A DNA stretch of 15,128 bases from Cyanobacteriota bacterium (GCA_025054735.1 JANWZG010000035.1:1-15128); one strand, 5' to 3'. Positions 1-7,318 are shown, counted from the first letter of the stretch. A program made the numbers and translations. The notes: generated by a model not told the origin, from the letters alone.

Positions 1-96
1 GACATTGCAGGCAAAGGAGTTGCCAATGCCAGCAGTATGCAAGCCGCTATTCTCTTAGCAGGTGAGATGGTATACCAGCGGTTAAAAAAATCGTGA
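1..96 (+). CDS. C-terminal end of an unidentified protein (5' truncated by window)
   Basis: Frame 1 is open from the first base to a TGA at 94-96 and encodes 31 residues, beginning DIAGKGVANASS and ending VYQRLKKS. The stretch looks like an amphipathic helix followed by a basic tail. The opening DIAGKG superficially recalls the GDVSGKG motif of SpoIIE-type phosphatases, but the rest does not continue like one, so I do not assign a family. It lies about 100 bases upstream of the BON-like gene on the same strand and could be co-transcribed with it. That this is coding is likely from the open frame and the helix-like composition, but only the tail is visible. Confidence 0.5.
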   Translation, partial: DIAGKGVANASSMQAAILLAGEMVYQRLKKS

Positions 97-198
97 AGAA
101 AATCTTTACTTTCCTCTGACATCTAAGGATTACCTCTAGGCTAGCTAGCGAGTCCCAGTCTTGAGGGATTCACTGTTGTTTGCTGGAGGGTTTTTAGT

Positions 199-594
199 AT
201 GGGTTGGTTAAGCAGAATTTTTCCGGGTAGCAAGCCATCAGACGATACCTCTAAATATCTGACTATGGGGCCTACCTTTAAGCTAAAAGCAGCAGAAGCA
301 GCTGCTGAAAGTGGCACTGTGCTTGAAACACCAACTGGAGAAGAAATTCCAGCTTGTAAAGTTGGGTTAAATGGTGAATTTGACGAGAGCGGTTTGGCCA
401 AGCGCGTGGTTCATGCCTTTGATCTGGATAGTGAACTCGATGATATTGAAACCCTATGGGTTGCCCAACTCATGAGTAAGGTTGTGCTGCGGGGCAAAGT
501 ACCCACACAAGCACTGCTAGACAGGGCTGTGTCCATTGCCATGAAAGTACCTGGCGCTACGGAAGTAGACACCAGCGATGTTCAAGTGGGCTAA
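199..594 (+). CDS. Small BON-domain-like protein
   Basis: This encodes 131 residues with no signal peptide or membrane helix, so it is probably cytoplasmic. Residues about 1-45 are a short MGWLSRIF head and a low-complexity Ala/Glu linker. Residues about 70-130 resemble a BON domain: a leading helix (LDDIETLWVAQ), a strand VVLRGKV, a helix with LLDRAVSIA, and the closing VPGATEVDTSDVQV, which matches the usual pattern of a helix, then VPGVxxV, then a final strand. BON domains are thought to bind phospholipids or other small ligands, and single-domain versions are common in cyanobacteria. The ATG start is well supported by GGAGGG at 185-190, eight bases upstream. The family call comes from pattern resemblance; the ligand is unknown. 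Confidence 0.75.
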   Translation: MGWLSRIFPGSKPSDDTSKYLTMGPTFKLKAAEAAAESGTVLETPTGEEIPACKVGLNGEFDESGLAKRVVHAFDLDSELDDIETLWVAQLMSKVVLRGKVPTQALLDRAVSIAMKVPGATEVDTSDVQVG

Positions 595-609
595 GAGTGA
601 ATTTATTGC

Positions 610-629
610 TGGGGGGGCAGAGTCCCCCA
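610..629. terminator. GC hairpin between convergent genes
   Basis: TGGGGG at 610-615 pairs with CCCCCA at 624-629 around an eight-base loop. It sits between the convergent ends of the BON-like gene and the EamA exporter gene, where a shared terminator would be expected. Neither strand has a clear T-tract after the stem, so it is not a classical intrinsic terminator. Confidence 0.35.
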
Positions 630-660
630 TGATTCTCTAAGGCTTGATAAAGCTACCCTG

Positions 661-1617
661 TTAAGGAGTGTGAGTGGTCACGCTCAGGGCAGCGACTCCT
701 AGGGCAACCAGCATAACTCCGATCCCCTGCGTACCTTGAAGGGTTTCACCAATAACCAGCCATGCTAGCAGGCAAGTCATGACTGGATTGCTAGCACTTA
801 CTAAGGCTGTGGTTACAGCCCCTAACCAGCGAATTCCATAAAAGTTCAACACGTAGGCTGTCAAGGTGGCGATCGCACACAAAAATGTTGCTACCCAAGC
901 CGGTAACCATTGGTCGGCCATGATCCTAATCTGTAACAGGGGCAAGCACAAGCTAGCCAGCAGGACGGTGACCAAAAAATTGACGACTGTAAAGGGGATG
1001 GGATGGCAGGTAGCTTTACCTGCCTGGGGTTGCAAACAAGATTGGGCAAGAATGTTATAGGCACCAAAACTAAGACCAGCAGCGATCGCAGCCCCAGTTC
1101 CTATCCATAGAGTTGCTTGGTTAATCTGCTCGGAATAGGGCGTAGCTAAGAAAACACCACCTAATACTAAACCTACGATGGCAAACCTTAGGGCTGTGGG
1201 ACGATCGCCCCAAGCTAGCCATGCTAGCAGCACTGTCACCGCGGGATGGATAAAGAACAACGTAACGGCAATGCCCGTAGTAGCGTTGCTAATGGCAATG
1301 TATAGAAATGTCAGCGATAGAAACAGTAAGGTGCCTGTGCCCACCATGCGCCAGAACAGTGGCTGATATTGGGGCTGTTGTAGGGAGCGCAATTCGTGAA
1401 AGGTAGTAGGATGAATCCAAGGCGCGATCGTCAATAGCAACCCCGTCATTAACAAGGTGCGCATGTGCATAAGCAGTAGCGAGTGGCTCAGGCTAGGCAA
1501 TACCCACCCTCCTAACGTTACCAGTCCTAGAACAGACTCCTGACTAAACAGTAACTTGATAATCACATTCTGCAACGCAAGGCAAATCGCAGAACACAGA
1601 ATCAGTGCTATACCCAT
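661..1617 (-). CDS. EamA/DMT-family membrane transporter
   Basis: This encodes 318 residues, very hydrophobic, with about ten predicted helices in two homologous halves, as in the drug/metabolite transporter superfamily. The first half ends near TTGIAVTLFFIHPAVTVLLAW and the second near TTALVSASNPVMTCLLAWLVIGE; these are the paired conserved EamA segments (helix, Pro, helix, then a short GE/GD loop). Members usually export amino acids, metabolites or drugs across the inner membrane; the substrate cannot be read from sequence. It starts at ATG 1615-1617 with no strong Shine-Dalgarno. The gene is divergent from an ABC importer, and an NtcA-like dyad ends about ten bases before its start codon, so a protein bound there could block its expression. 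Length is normal for the family. Confidence 0.85.
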   Translation of the reverse strand: MGIALILCSAICLALQNVIIKLLFSQESVLGLVTLGGWVLPSLSHSLLLMHMRTLLMTGLLLTIAPWIHPTTFHELRSLQQPQYQPLFWRMVGTGTLLFLSLTFLYIAISNATTGIAVTLFFIHPAVTVLLAWLAWGDRPTALRFAIVGLVLGGVFLATPYSEQINQATLWIGTGAAIAAGLSFGAYNILAQSCLQPQAGKATCHPIPFTVVNFLVTVLLASLCLPLLQIRIMADQWLPAWVATFLCAIATLTAYVLNFYGIRWLGAVTTALVSASNPVMTCLLAWLVIGETLQGTQGIGVMLVALGVAALSVTTHTP

Positions 1618-1625
1618 CTTGAAAC

Positions 1626-1643
1626 TTGTATGTCAGGATACAA
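1626..1643. promoter_or_regulatory. NtcA-type binding site between divergent transporter genes
   Basis: The sequence TTGTATgtcaggATACAA is a perfect 6+6 dyad containing GTA (1628-1630), eight bases, then TAC (1639-1641), the consensus of the cyanobacterial nitrogen regulator NtcA. On the + strand a -10-like TTCAAT (1664-1669) follows TAC by 22 bases, the spacing usual for NtcA-activated promoters. That would put the start of transcription near 1676, about 27 bases before the binding-protein ATG. The site also overlaps the leader of the minus-strand exporter. Binding by NtcA is inferred. Confidence 0.5.
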
Positions 1644-1702
1644 ACTTTCACTCTACTTTAGTTTTCAATTGACCCAGATTGTTAATTTCACGGATTTTCC
1701 AT

Positions 1703-2803
1703 ATGAAAACGTTGGGACTGAGGCAATTTGCGACTACTTTGTTAATCGGCGCATCCCTTGTGGCAGTTAGCGGCTGTCAGCAGACTGCTGAGGCTCCCTC
1801 GTCACCTGCTGCGTCTCCAGCGCAGGAAGTGTCTAGTCCCGCTGCTCCAACAGAAAAGAAAGATGTGAAGTTCACGCTAGCGTGGTTGTTGCAGGGTACA
1901 GATGCTCCTATTACATTAGCTATTGATAAAGGCTATTTTGCGGCTGAAGGTTTAAATGTGACCTTTGAGCGGGGTTATGGCTCTGCTGATACTCCCAGCA
2001 AGGTGGCGGCTGGGCAGTATGACATTGGCACTGGCGATATCTACAACATGATCGAGTTCAATGAGAAGAACCCTGACAAGAAGTTGGTGGCCTTTGCCGT
2101 GTTCAGTAATGGTGCTCCCTTTGCGATCGCTACCCTTGCTGACAGTGGTATTAAAACTCCGAAGGATTTGGCTGGTAAGAAGTTGGGTGCCCCTGCTGGA
2201 GACGCACCTCGCCGCCTGTGGCCCGTGTTTGCTACCTCTGTGGGTATTCCGCCCGATTCGGTAGAGTGGGTAACTATGGAACCCAAGCTGCGGGAGACGT
2301 TCCTGTTGCAAAAGCAGGTGGATGCTATTAGTGGGTTTGTAACTACCTTCAAGCCTAATCTAGTGAAGGCTGGTAAGAAGGATGCTGACATTGTAGTCTT
2401 CTACTTTAAGGATTACGGGCTACCTATGTATGGCAATGTCTTGTTTGCCCGTGAAGACTTCATCAAGAAAAACCCCGATGTTATTAAAGCTTTTACTAAG
2501 GCGGTGTTGAAGGGGATGAAAGACACGATCGCTGACCCAGATGCAGCGCTGAAGTCTGTGCTGAAGGCTAGCCAACAGCCCATGGACGAAGCAGCCGAGA
2601 GAATGCGGTTGGAGATTGCCCTCAATAATCTGTACGTCAATGATGAAGTCAAGAAAAATGGTCTGTTTGGGCTGGATCCAGAACGGATGCAGAAGACGAT
2701 CGACCAAACCGTTAAGGGCTTTGGCCTGAAGACCACTCCCAAGGTGACGGATGTATTCGACGATAGTTTCTTGCCTCCTAAAGAGGAGCGCATGTTGCAA
2801 TAG
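1703..2803 (+). CDS. ABC transporter substrate-binding lipoprotein, NMT1/THI5-SsuA-like
   Basis: This encodes 366 residues from ATG 1703. A TTG at 1679 would add eight residues, but ATG 1703 gives a cleaner signal peptide: MKTLGLRQF, a hydrophobic core, and the lipobox VSGC with Cys25 as the lipid-anchored residue. A Pro/Ala/Ser linker spans about 26-54. The rest is a two-lobed binding domain of the NMT1/THI5, SsuA/TauA type: an early ITLAIDKGYFAAEGLNV, then AAGQYDIGTGDIYN, FAIATLADSGI-KTPKDLAGKKLG, and a C-terminal helical tail. It would hold substrate at the outer face of the membrane and deliver it to the permease encoded at 3789-4571. Family members bind taurine, sulfonates, nitrate, pyrimidine precursors or flavins; the substrate is not determined here. 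No TPP or FMN riboswitch fits in the short upstream gap. Confidence 0.85.
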   Translation: MKTLGLRQFATTLLIGASLVAVSGCQQTAEAPSSPAASPAQEVSSPAAPTEKKDVKFTLAWLLQGTDAPITLAIDKGYFAAEGLNVTFERGYGSADTPSKVAAGQYDIGTGDIYNMIEFNEKNPDKKLVAFAVFSNGAPFAIATLADSGIKTPKDLAGKKLGAPAGDAPRRLWPVFATSVGIPPDSVEWVTMEPKLRETFLLQKQVDAISGFVTTFKPNLVKAGKKDADIVVFYFKDYGLPMYGNVLFAREDFIKKNPDVIKAFTKAVLKGMKDTIADPDAALKSVLKASQQPMDEAAERMRLEIALNNLYVNDEVKKNGLFGLDPERMQKTIDQTVKGFGLKTTPKVTDVFDDSFLPPKEERMLQ

Positions 2804-2895
2804 ATATCGGGGTTCAGGTATCGGGTATTGCATGGTCTACCCATGTCCTGGTACCTTTTTTCGTAGGTTCCCGTTGTTTCTGGACTGCCATCCAT

Positions 2896-2907
2896 TGCTT
2901 GCAAGCA
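2896..2907. repeat. 12-bp perfect palindrome in the gap before the ABC ATPase gene
   Basis: TGCTTGCAAGCA is self-complementary and lies 28 bases before the ATPase start, in a 131-base gap that is unusually long for this kind of operon. It might be a processing or regulatory element, or chance. No promoter is obvious beside it. Confidence 0.3.
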
Positions 2908-2934
2908 TTTTAGCCACTTAGCTCCAGCTAGCCC

Positions 2935-3756
2935 ATGGTTTTATCTGAGTCCGTTGCTAACAGCTCTAGCGTGAACAATAGGCCCATCTTGGAATTCCGC
3001 AACATTGGGCTAGAGTATGTTCAGGATGGTCACGTCATGCGCATTATCAAGGATGTGTCCTTTTCTGTGCGCCATGCAGAGTTTGTGTCGATCGTCGGGC
3101 CTAGCGGTTGTGGCAAAACTTCCCTTCTGCGAATGGTGTCTGGGCTAAACCCACCCAAGATTGGCACTATTCACTTTCGGGGTGAATTAGTAACGAAGCC
3201 TGTGAAGGGAGTTGGTATTGCCTTTCAGAATCCAGTTATGTTGCCATGGCGTAACACACTGAAAAATGTGATGTTGCCATTGGAGGTTAGTGAGCCTTAC
3301 AAGTACAACTATAGCCAGAACTTACCCCAGTATACCCGCATGGCCCAGGAGTTGTTGGCTTCTGTAGGCCTGTTGGACTTTCAAACCCGTTATCCTTGGC
3401 AGTTGTCAGGGGGAATGCGGCAACGGGCATCTCTTTGTCGAGCCTTGATTCACCAGCCTGAGTTGTTGCTATTCGATGAGCCGTTTGGAGCACTCGATGC
3501 CTTCACCCGTGAAGAGATGTGGGTCATGGTGCAGGAGCTGTGGATGAAGCTGCAATTCACAGGTATGTTGATTACCCACGACCTACGGGAGGCGATCTTC
3601 TTGTCAGATACGGTGTATGTGATGGGGCCACGCCCAAGCGAATTTATCTACGAGCTGAAGGTGAACCTACCCCGTCCCCGGACGATCGAAATGTGCTTAT
3701 CTGATGAGTTCAACCATTTGTTCTCCGATGTACGTCGCCACATTAGAAAAAACTAA
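2935..3756 (+). CDS. ABC transporter ATPase, SsuB/TauB/NrtD-like
   Basis: This encodes 273 residues and is the nucleotide-binding subunit of the importer. All ATPase motifs are intact: Walker A GPSGCGKT (55-62), Q-loop AFQNPVMLPWR (Gln98), signature LSGGMRQR (157-164), Walker B LLLFDE (177-182) followed by the D-loop GALD, and the switch His215 in LITHD. The QNPVMLPW form is typical of the taurine/sulfonate/nitrate subfamily. A stretch of about 15 residues near 119-134 (PYKYNYSQ region) makes the helical subdomain slightly longer than in SsuB or TauB. The start ATG 2935 has no strong Shine-Dalgarno. The gene lies between the binding protein and permease genes on the same strand, so it most likely works with them. 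Confidence 0.92.
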   Translation: MVLSESVANSSSVNNRPILEFRNIGLEYVQDGHVMRIIKDVSFSVRHAEFVSIVGPSGCGKTSLLRMVSGLNPPKIGTIHFRGELVTKPVKGVGIAFQNPVMLPWRNTLKNVMLPLEVSEPYKYNYSQNLPQYTRMAQELLASVGLLDFQTRYPWQLSGGMRQRASLCRALIHQPELLLFDEPFGALDAFTREEMWVMVQELWMKLQFTGMLITHDLREAIFLSDTVYVMGPRPSEFIYELKVNLPRPRTIEMCLSDEFNHLFSDVRRHIRKN

Positions 3757-3788
3757 GAAGTGCTAGGACAACTAATCGAGAGGCTCCC

Positions 3789-4571
3789 ATGCAGAACGTG
3801 CAGAAGTTGTTTAAGGAATTTTTAGACTCGAAGGTGGCTCCTGTAGTTTTGCCAATCGCCGCCATTGTTACCCTATTTGGGGTTTGGGAAATCAGTGTTT
3901 GGCTGTTTAAGATTCCTGCTCACATATTGCCACCTCTTTCCAGTGTTCTTAAGGCGATCGCACCCCAGGCTCCATATCTACTAAAGAACTCGTGGTTTAC
4001 CTTTTACACCACAATGCTGGGGTTCATCCTGGCAGTAATAGCTGGCGTAATGCTGGGCTTCTTGATTGGCTATTCTAGACTTGCTTACTTGACCCTATAC
4101 CCCATCCTTGTGGGCTTTAACACCATTCCCAAGGTAGCATTGGTGCCCCTGCTGGCCATTTGGTTTGGCATTGGTGCTGTGCCCGCAGTGATTACCGCCT
4201 TTTCTCTGGCATTCTTTCCGATCGCCGTCAACGTTGCTGTAGGCTTGAGCACTGTCGAACCAGAGATGAGGGATGTTCTCCATTCCTTGGGGGCTAGCGA
4301 CTTTGAACTATTTCAGAAAGTGGGCTTTCCCCATGCCCTACCCTACTTGTTTGCCTCCCTCAAAGTTGCCATTTCCCTGGCCTTTGTTGGGGCGGTAATT
4401 TCTGAAACCGTTGCTTCTAATGCTGGCGTGGGTTACTTGATTGTCAGCTATGCCTCTAGTTTTGAAGTACCTGCAGCGTTTCTTTGTCTATTGCTGTTGG
4501 CAGTGATGGGAGTAATTCTCTACAGCTTCTTCGCCGTGCTAGAAACCAAGCTCATCCCTTGGGCACGCTGA
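3789..4571 (+). CDS. ABC transporter permease, SsuC/TauC-like
   Basis: This encodes 260 residues with about six membrane helices, the usual size for permeases of the taurine/sulfonate/nitrate family. The cytoplasmic EAA loop that docks onto the ATPase is visible as EMRDVLHSLGASDFELFQKV followed by GFPHALP (roughly 158-186), with the conserved Gly and the terminal LP. The segment GFNTIPKVALVPLLAIWFG is also characteristic of the family. GAGAGG at 3778-3783, five bases before the ATG, supports the start. It follows the ATPase gene by 32 bases and closes the importer operon. The direction of transport is import because a dedicated binding lipoprotein is encoded upstream. Confidence 0.92.
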   Translation: MQNVQKLFKEFLDSKVAPVVLPIAAIVTLFGVWEISVWLFKIPAHILPPLSSVLKAIAPQAPYLLKNSWFTFYTTMLGFILAVIAGVMLGFLIGYSRLAYLTLYPILVGFNTIPKVALVPLLAIWFGIGAVPAVITAFSLAFFPIAVNVAVGLSTVEPEMRDVLHSLGASDFELFQKVGFPHALPYLFASLKVAISLAFVGAVISETVASNAGVGYLIVSYASSFEVPAAFLCLLLLAVMGVILYSFFAVLETKLIPWAR

Positions 4572-4606
4572 TGAGAACATGTTTGAGACCATGCTGCAAA
4601 TATTTC

Positions 4607-4637
4607 AAGGTCAACCAAGGGTCAACTAAGGTCAGCT
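4607..4637 (+). repeat. Short imperfect direct repeat, AAGGTCAAC-type
   Basis: Three adjoining copies of roughly AAGGTCAACY (4607-4616, 4617-4627, 4628-4637; the middle copy has one extra G) lie after the permease gene and run into the end of the thioesterase remnant. The origin is probably local slippage. No function is evident. Confidence 0.4.
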
Positions 4638-5094
4638 AGCAGCAAGTTCCTTCTCAATGCAGGCCTTGAGCTTTTCTGCCAAGATGCGTACATTGGGTTT
4701 GTGGAGAGTGCCTAGATGATCACCAGGAACGTCATAAATCTTCAGACTACCCAGAATCAAATCTTTCCAGGCCATTAACGTCTCAAAATGGCTTTCCTCC
4801 ACAGTTCGGAACAACACGGCTTTACCAGAGTAGGGTTGGGGAACATGGGTGTCGAAGGCGTAATCTCGAAACTCTGCTCCTGCATCGGTAGTTGTGCTTC
4901 TAGTTTTGACAGCAGTCAGCTTGGTTTTTGCTCGTTTTAGTAGGTACTTAACCCCCTGTTGAGCCAGATTCTTAGCATGGAAGTCAAGGCGCTGCCTTAG
5001 GGATGGCATGTTTCTTCTAGGGATAGTGCCGTCTAATAAGTTCAGCAAAGCTACCTTCTATTGGGTCAACAGTTCCTATTTCTGCTATTTCCAA
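4632..5094 (-). pseudogene. Decayed NRPS/PKS-type terminal thioesterase domain
   Basis: The open stretch 5048-4632 (138 codons, opening at a TTG that is really internal) reads as the C-terminal two thirds of a type I thioesterase domain: LLNLLDGTIPRR, a lid helix region with FHAKNLAQQGVKYLLKRAK, YSGKAVLFRT, then KIYDVPGDHLGTLHKPNV and LAEKLKACI to the end. The Asp after the core strand (LLD) and the catalytic His (PGDH) are kept. Reading back past the TTG gives KVAL, then TAG at 5058-5060, then ELLTQ, then a second stop; a shift of frame recovers LEIAE at 5094-5080. Together these match EIAxELLTQGEKVALLNLLD of a real thioesterase. The catalytic Ser motif GxSxGG is missing. This is a dead fragment, not a working enzyme. 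Confidence 0.75.
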
Positions 5095-5125
5095 TGGGTT
5101 AAAGGCTCCCGTTTCCACTAGCGAA

Positions 5126-5280
5126 CGTAGTAGTAGCGGCGGTTCCCAGATAGGTTGGTCAGCCGATCGTCCTCCCATGCCCGGTGCCAAGCTAGGCCGT
5201 GATCCCCAGGGCAACCCAGCTTGGTTTTACCAGATCCCGATCGTCCTGGCAAATATCTGCAAGTAGACAGCCTAGGGTAA
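5126..5280 (+). pseudogene. Frameshifted C-terminal tail of a + strand gene, possibly NRPS/PKS-related
   Basis: The + strand here reads SERSSSGGSQIGWSADR, then PPMPGAKLGRDPQGNPAWF up to 5227. Restoring one T in the T-run at 5225-5228 continues it as LPDPDRPGKYLQVDSLG and a TAA at 5278-5280. The join is smooth, so I read this as one ancestral coding end broken by a one-base deletion. From memory, similar KLGRDPQGNPAW...DPDRPGKYLQV tails occur in cyanobacterial NRPS-type proteins; this is not confirmed. The left limit is uncertain because the frame stays open back to 5027, over the minus-strand thioesterase remnant. The adjacency to that remnant points to a collapsed biosynthetic locus. Confidence 0.45.
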
Positions 5281-5292
5281 TGCTTCACCCTA
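5273..5292. repeat. Dyad TAGGGT-N8-ACCCTA at the end of the + strand remnant
   Basis: TAGGGT (5273-5278) and ACCCTA (5287-5292) are perfectly complementary around an eight-base loop and overlap the stop codon of the frameshifted tail. It could be a vestigial terminator stem or a relic of a dispersed intergenic repeat. No T-tract follows. Confidence 0.35.
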
Positions 5293-5400
5293 CGATTACA
5301 ATCAAAGTATGGTTCTATGAAATTAAGGTTAACCCCTACAGCATCTCCCCTTGACGGATAACGCCCGGGCAGTGCTAACAGGTTAATTGAGGTGATCGCT

Positions 5401-7314
5401 ATGGCTTTGGAGCATACACCTATCATTCAAGATGCTTTTGACGTGATTGTGGTTGGGGCTGGACACGCTGGCTGTGAAGCTGCTCTAGCCGCAGCGCGAT
5501 TGGGCTGTCGCACATTGCTGTTAACGCTGAACCTAGACAAAATTGCTTGGCAACCTTGTAATCCGGCTGTGGGTGCTCCTGCTAAGTCTCAACTAGTGCA
5601 CGAAGTGGATGCGATCGGCGGTGAAATTGGCAAAATGGCAGACCGCACCTATCTGCAAAAGCGACTGCTCAACCTGTCGCGGGGGCCTGCTGTCTGGGCA
5701 CTGCGAGCACAAACCGACAAGCGCGAATACGCTGCTGTAATGAAAGGGATTGTAGAAAACCAAGACAATTTAGTGGTGCGGGAGGGCATGGTCACTGACC
5801 TTATGCTGAATAGCCACGATGAAGTCGTGGGTGTGGAAACTTACTTTGGGGTGGCCTTTCAGTGTAGGGCAGTGGTGCTGACCACAGGTACTTTTCTGGG
5901 GGGACGCATCTGGGTGGGCAATAAGTCTATGGCGGCAGGACGGGCTGGAGAATTTGCCGCTGTGGGCTTGACAGAAACCCTAAACCGCCTTGGCTTTGAA
6001 ACAGGACGGCTGAAAACCGGAACCCCCGCTAGGGTCGATCGGCGCTCAGTGGACTATAGTCGCCTAGAACCGCAGCCCCCTGATGACGAGCTGCGATGGT
6101 TTAGCTTTGATCCAGAGGTGTGGATCGAGCGGGAACAGATGAATTGTTACCTGACGCGAACTACAGCAGAAACCCACCGTCTCATTCGAGAAAATCTCCA
6201 CCTGTCACCTGTCTATGGTGGTTGGGTAGATGCCAAAGGGCCGCGCTATTGCCCCAGCATTGAAGACAAAATTGTCCGCTTTGCTGATAAAGAATCCCAC
6301 CAGATTTTCATTGAGCCAGAAGGCCGAGATATTCCTGAGCTATACATCCAAGGCTTTTCCACAGGGTTGCCAGAGGCACTGCAACTAGAGATGCTGCGAT
6401 CGCTGCCCGGCTTAGAAGCCTGCGTGATGCTGCGACCTGCCTACGCTGTTGAGTATGATTACTTACCTGCCACCCAGTGCTATCCTACGCTGATGACTAA
6501 GAAAATCAATGGTCTGTTCACCGCTGGTCAAATCAACGGCACCACAGGCTACGAAGAAGCCGCTGCTCAGGGTATTTTGGCAGGCATCAATGCTGCTCGC
6601 CTGGTGCAGGGCAAAGAGATGATTGTGCTCCCACGGGAAGGTAGCTACATAGGTACCCTCATCGATGACCTATGCACTAAAGATTTGCGGGAGCCTTATC
6701 GGATGTTGACTTCACGATCAGAATACCGCCTGCTGTTACGCTCTGACAACGCCGACCAACGCCTCACACCCCTAGGTCGAGAAATTGGCCTGATTGACGA
6801 TCGTCGCTGGGACTTGTTTACCCGTAAGCAAGCTGCCATTACAGCAGAAAAGGAGCGCCTACACGAGACTCGTATCAAAGAACTGGATGCAATTGGTCAA
6901 CGTATCGCTGCTGACACTGGACAACGCATTAAAGGCTCCATTACTCTCGCAGATTTGCTGCGCCGTCCTGGGTTCCATTACGTCGATCTCGATCGCTATG
7001 GCCTGAGTAACCCCAACTTGGCTAGAGCCGAACGTGAAGGCGCTGAAATTGACATCAAGTACTCTGGCTATTTGCAACGTCAGCAGCATCAAATTGAGCA
7101 AATTTCTCGCTATGAACACAAGCCACTACCACCAACGCTGGATTATGCCAATATTGAGACCCTCTCGAAAGAGTCTAGGGAAAAACTAGCTGCCATTAGA
7201 CCCTTAACAATCGGACAAGCTAGCCGCATCGGTGGCGTTAACCCCGCTGACATCAACGCCTTGCTGATTTACCTAGAAGTTCAAACCCGGCAGGAGCAAA
7301 ACCCTGTAGCCTAG
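5401..7314 (+). CDS. mnmG: tRNA uridine-5-carboxymethylaminomethyl modification enzyme MnmG (GidA)
   Basis: This encodes 637 residues from ATG 5401. GAGG at 5389-5392, eight bases upstream, favours this ATG over the in-frame GTG at 5392. With MnmE the protein makes the cmnm5/nm5 group on U34 of certain tRNAs, using FAD and a folate donor, in the cytoplasm. The FAD dinucleotide motif is VVGAGHAGCEAA (Gly19, 21, 24). Both family signatures are present: GPRYCPSIEDKIVRF and GQINGTTGYEEAAAQG-ILAGIN. The C-terminal MnmE-binding domain ends in IRPLTIGQASRIGGVNPADI. The N-terminal loop reads CNPAVGAPAKSQL, with Ala where most homologues I know have Gly. It appears full length and functional. It is flanked by a remnant region upstream and a convergent small gene downstream, so it is probably transcribed alone. 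Confidence 0.97.
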   Translation: MALEHTPIIQDAFDVIVVGAGHAGCEAALAAARLGCRTLLLTLNLDKIAWQPCNPAVGAPAKSQLVHEVDAIGGEIGKMADRTYLQKRLLNLSRGPAVWALRAQTDKREYAAVMKGIVENQDNLVVREGMVTDLMLNSHDEVVGVETYFGVAFQCRAVVLTTGTFLGGRIWVGNKSMAAGRAGEFAAVGLTETLNRLGFETGRLKTGTPARVDRRSVDYSRLEPQPPDDELRWFSFDPEVWIEREQMNCYLTRTTAETHRLIRENLHLSPVYGGWVDAKGPRYCPSIEDKIVRFADKESHQIFIEPEGRDIPELYIQGFSTGLPEALQLEMLRSLPGLEACVMLRPAYAVEYDYLPATQCYPTLMTKKINGLFTAGQINGTTGYEEAAAQGILAGINAARLVQGKEMIVLPREGSYIGTLIDDLCTKDLREPYRMLTSRSEYRLLLRSDNADQRLTPLGREIGLIDDRRWDLFTRKQAAITAEKERLHETRIKELDAIGQRIAADTGQRIKGSITLADLLRRPGFHYVDLDRYGLSNPNLARAEREGAEIDIKYSGYLQRQQHQIEQISRYEHKPLPPTLDYANIETLSKESREKLAAIRPLTIGQASRIGGVNPADINALLIYLEVQTRQEQNPVA

Positions 7315-7318
7315 CAGA

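Noticed and set aside
2413..2904. Minus-strand frames of 163 and 137 codons opposite the binding-protein gene
   Set aside because: They are shadows of a strongly supported lipoprotein gene with no family resemblance of their own.
5017..5214. Minus-strand 65-codon frame as a separate small gene
   Set aside because: Its only recognisable part (LEIAE) belongs to the decayed thioesterase; the rest is antisense to the + strand relic.
5351..5380. TTGACG as -35 of an mnmG promoter
   Set aside because: No acceptable -10 hexamer lies 16-18 bases downstream (GCTAAC or CTAACA), so it was not listed as a feature.
5118..5426. Minus-strand open frame of 102 codons covering the mnmG leader
   Set aside because: It is antisense to the + strand relic, whose repaired reading is more convincing, and its start lies inside mnmG.
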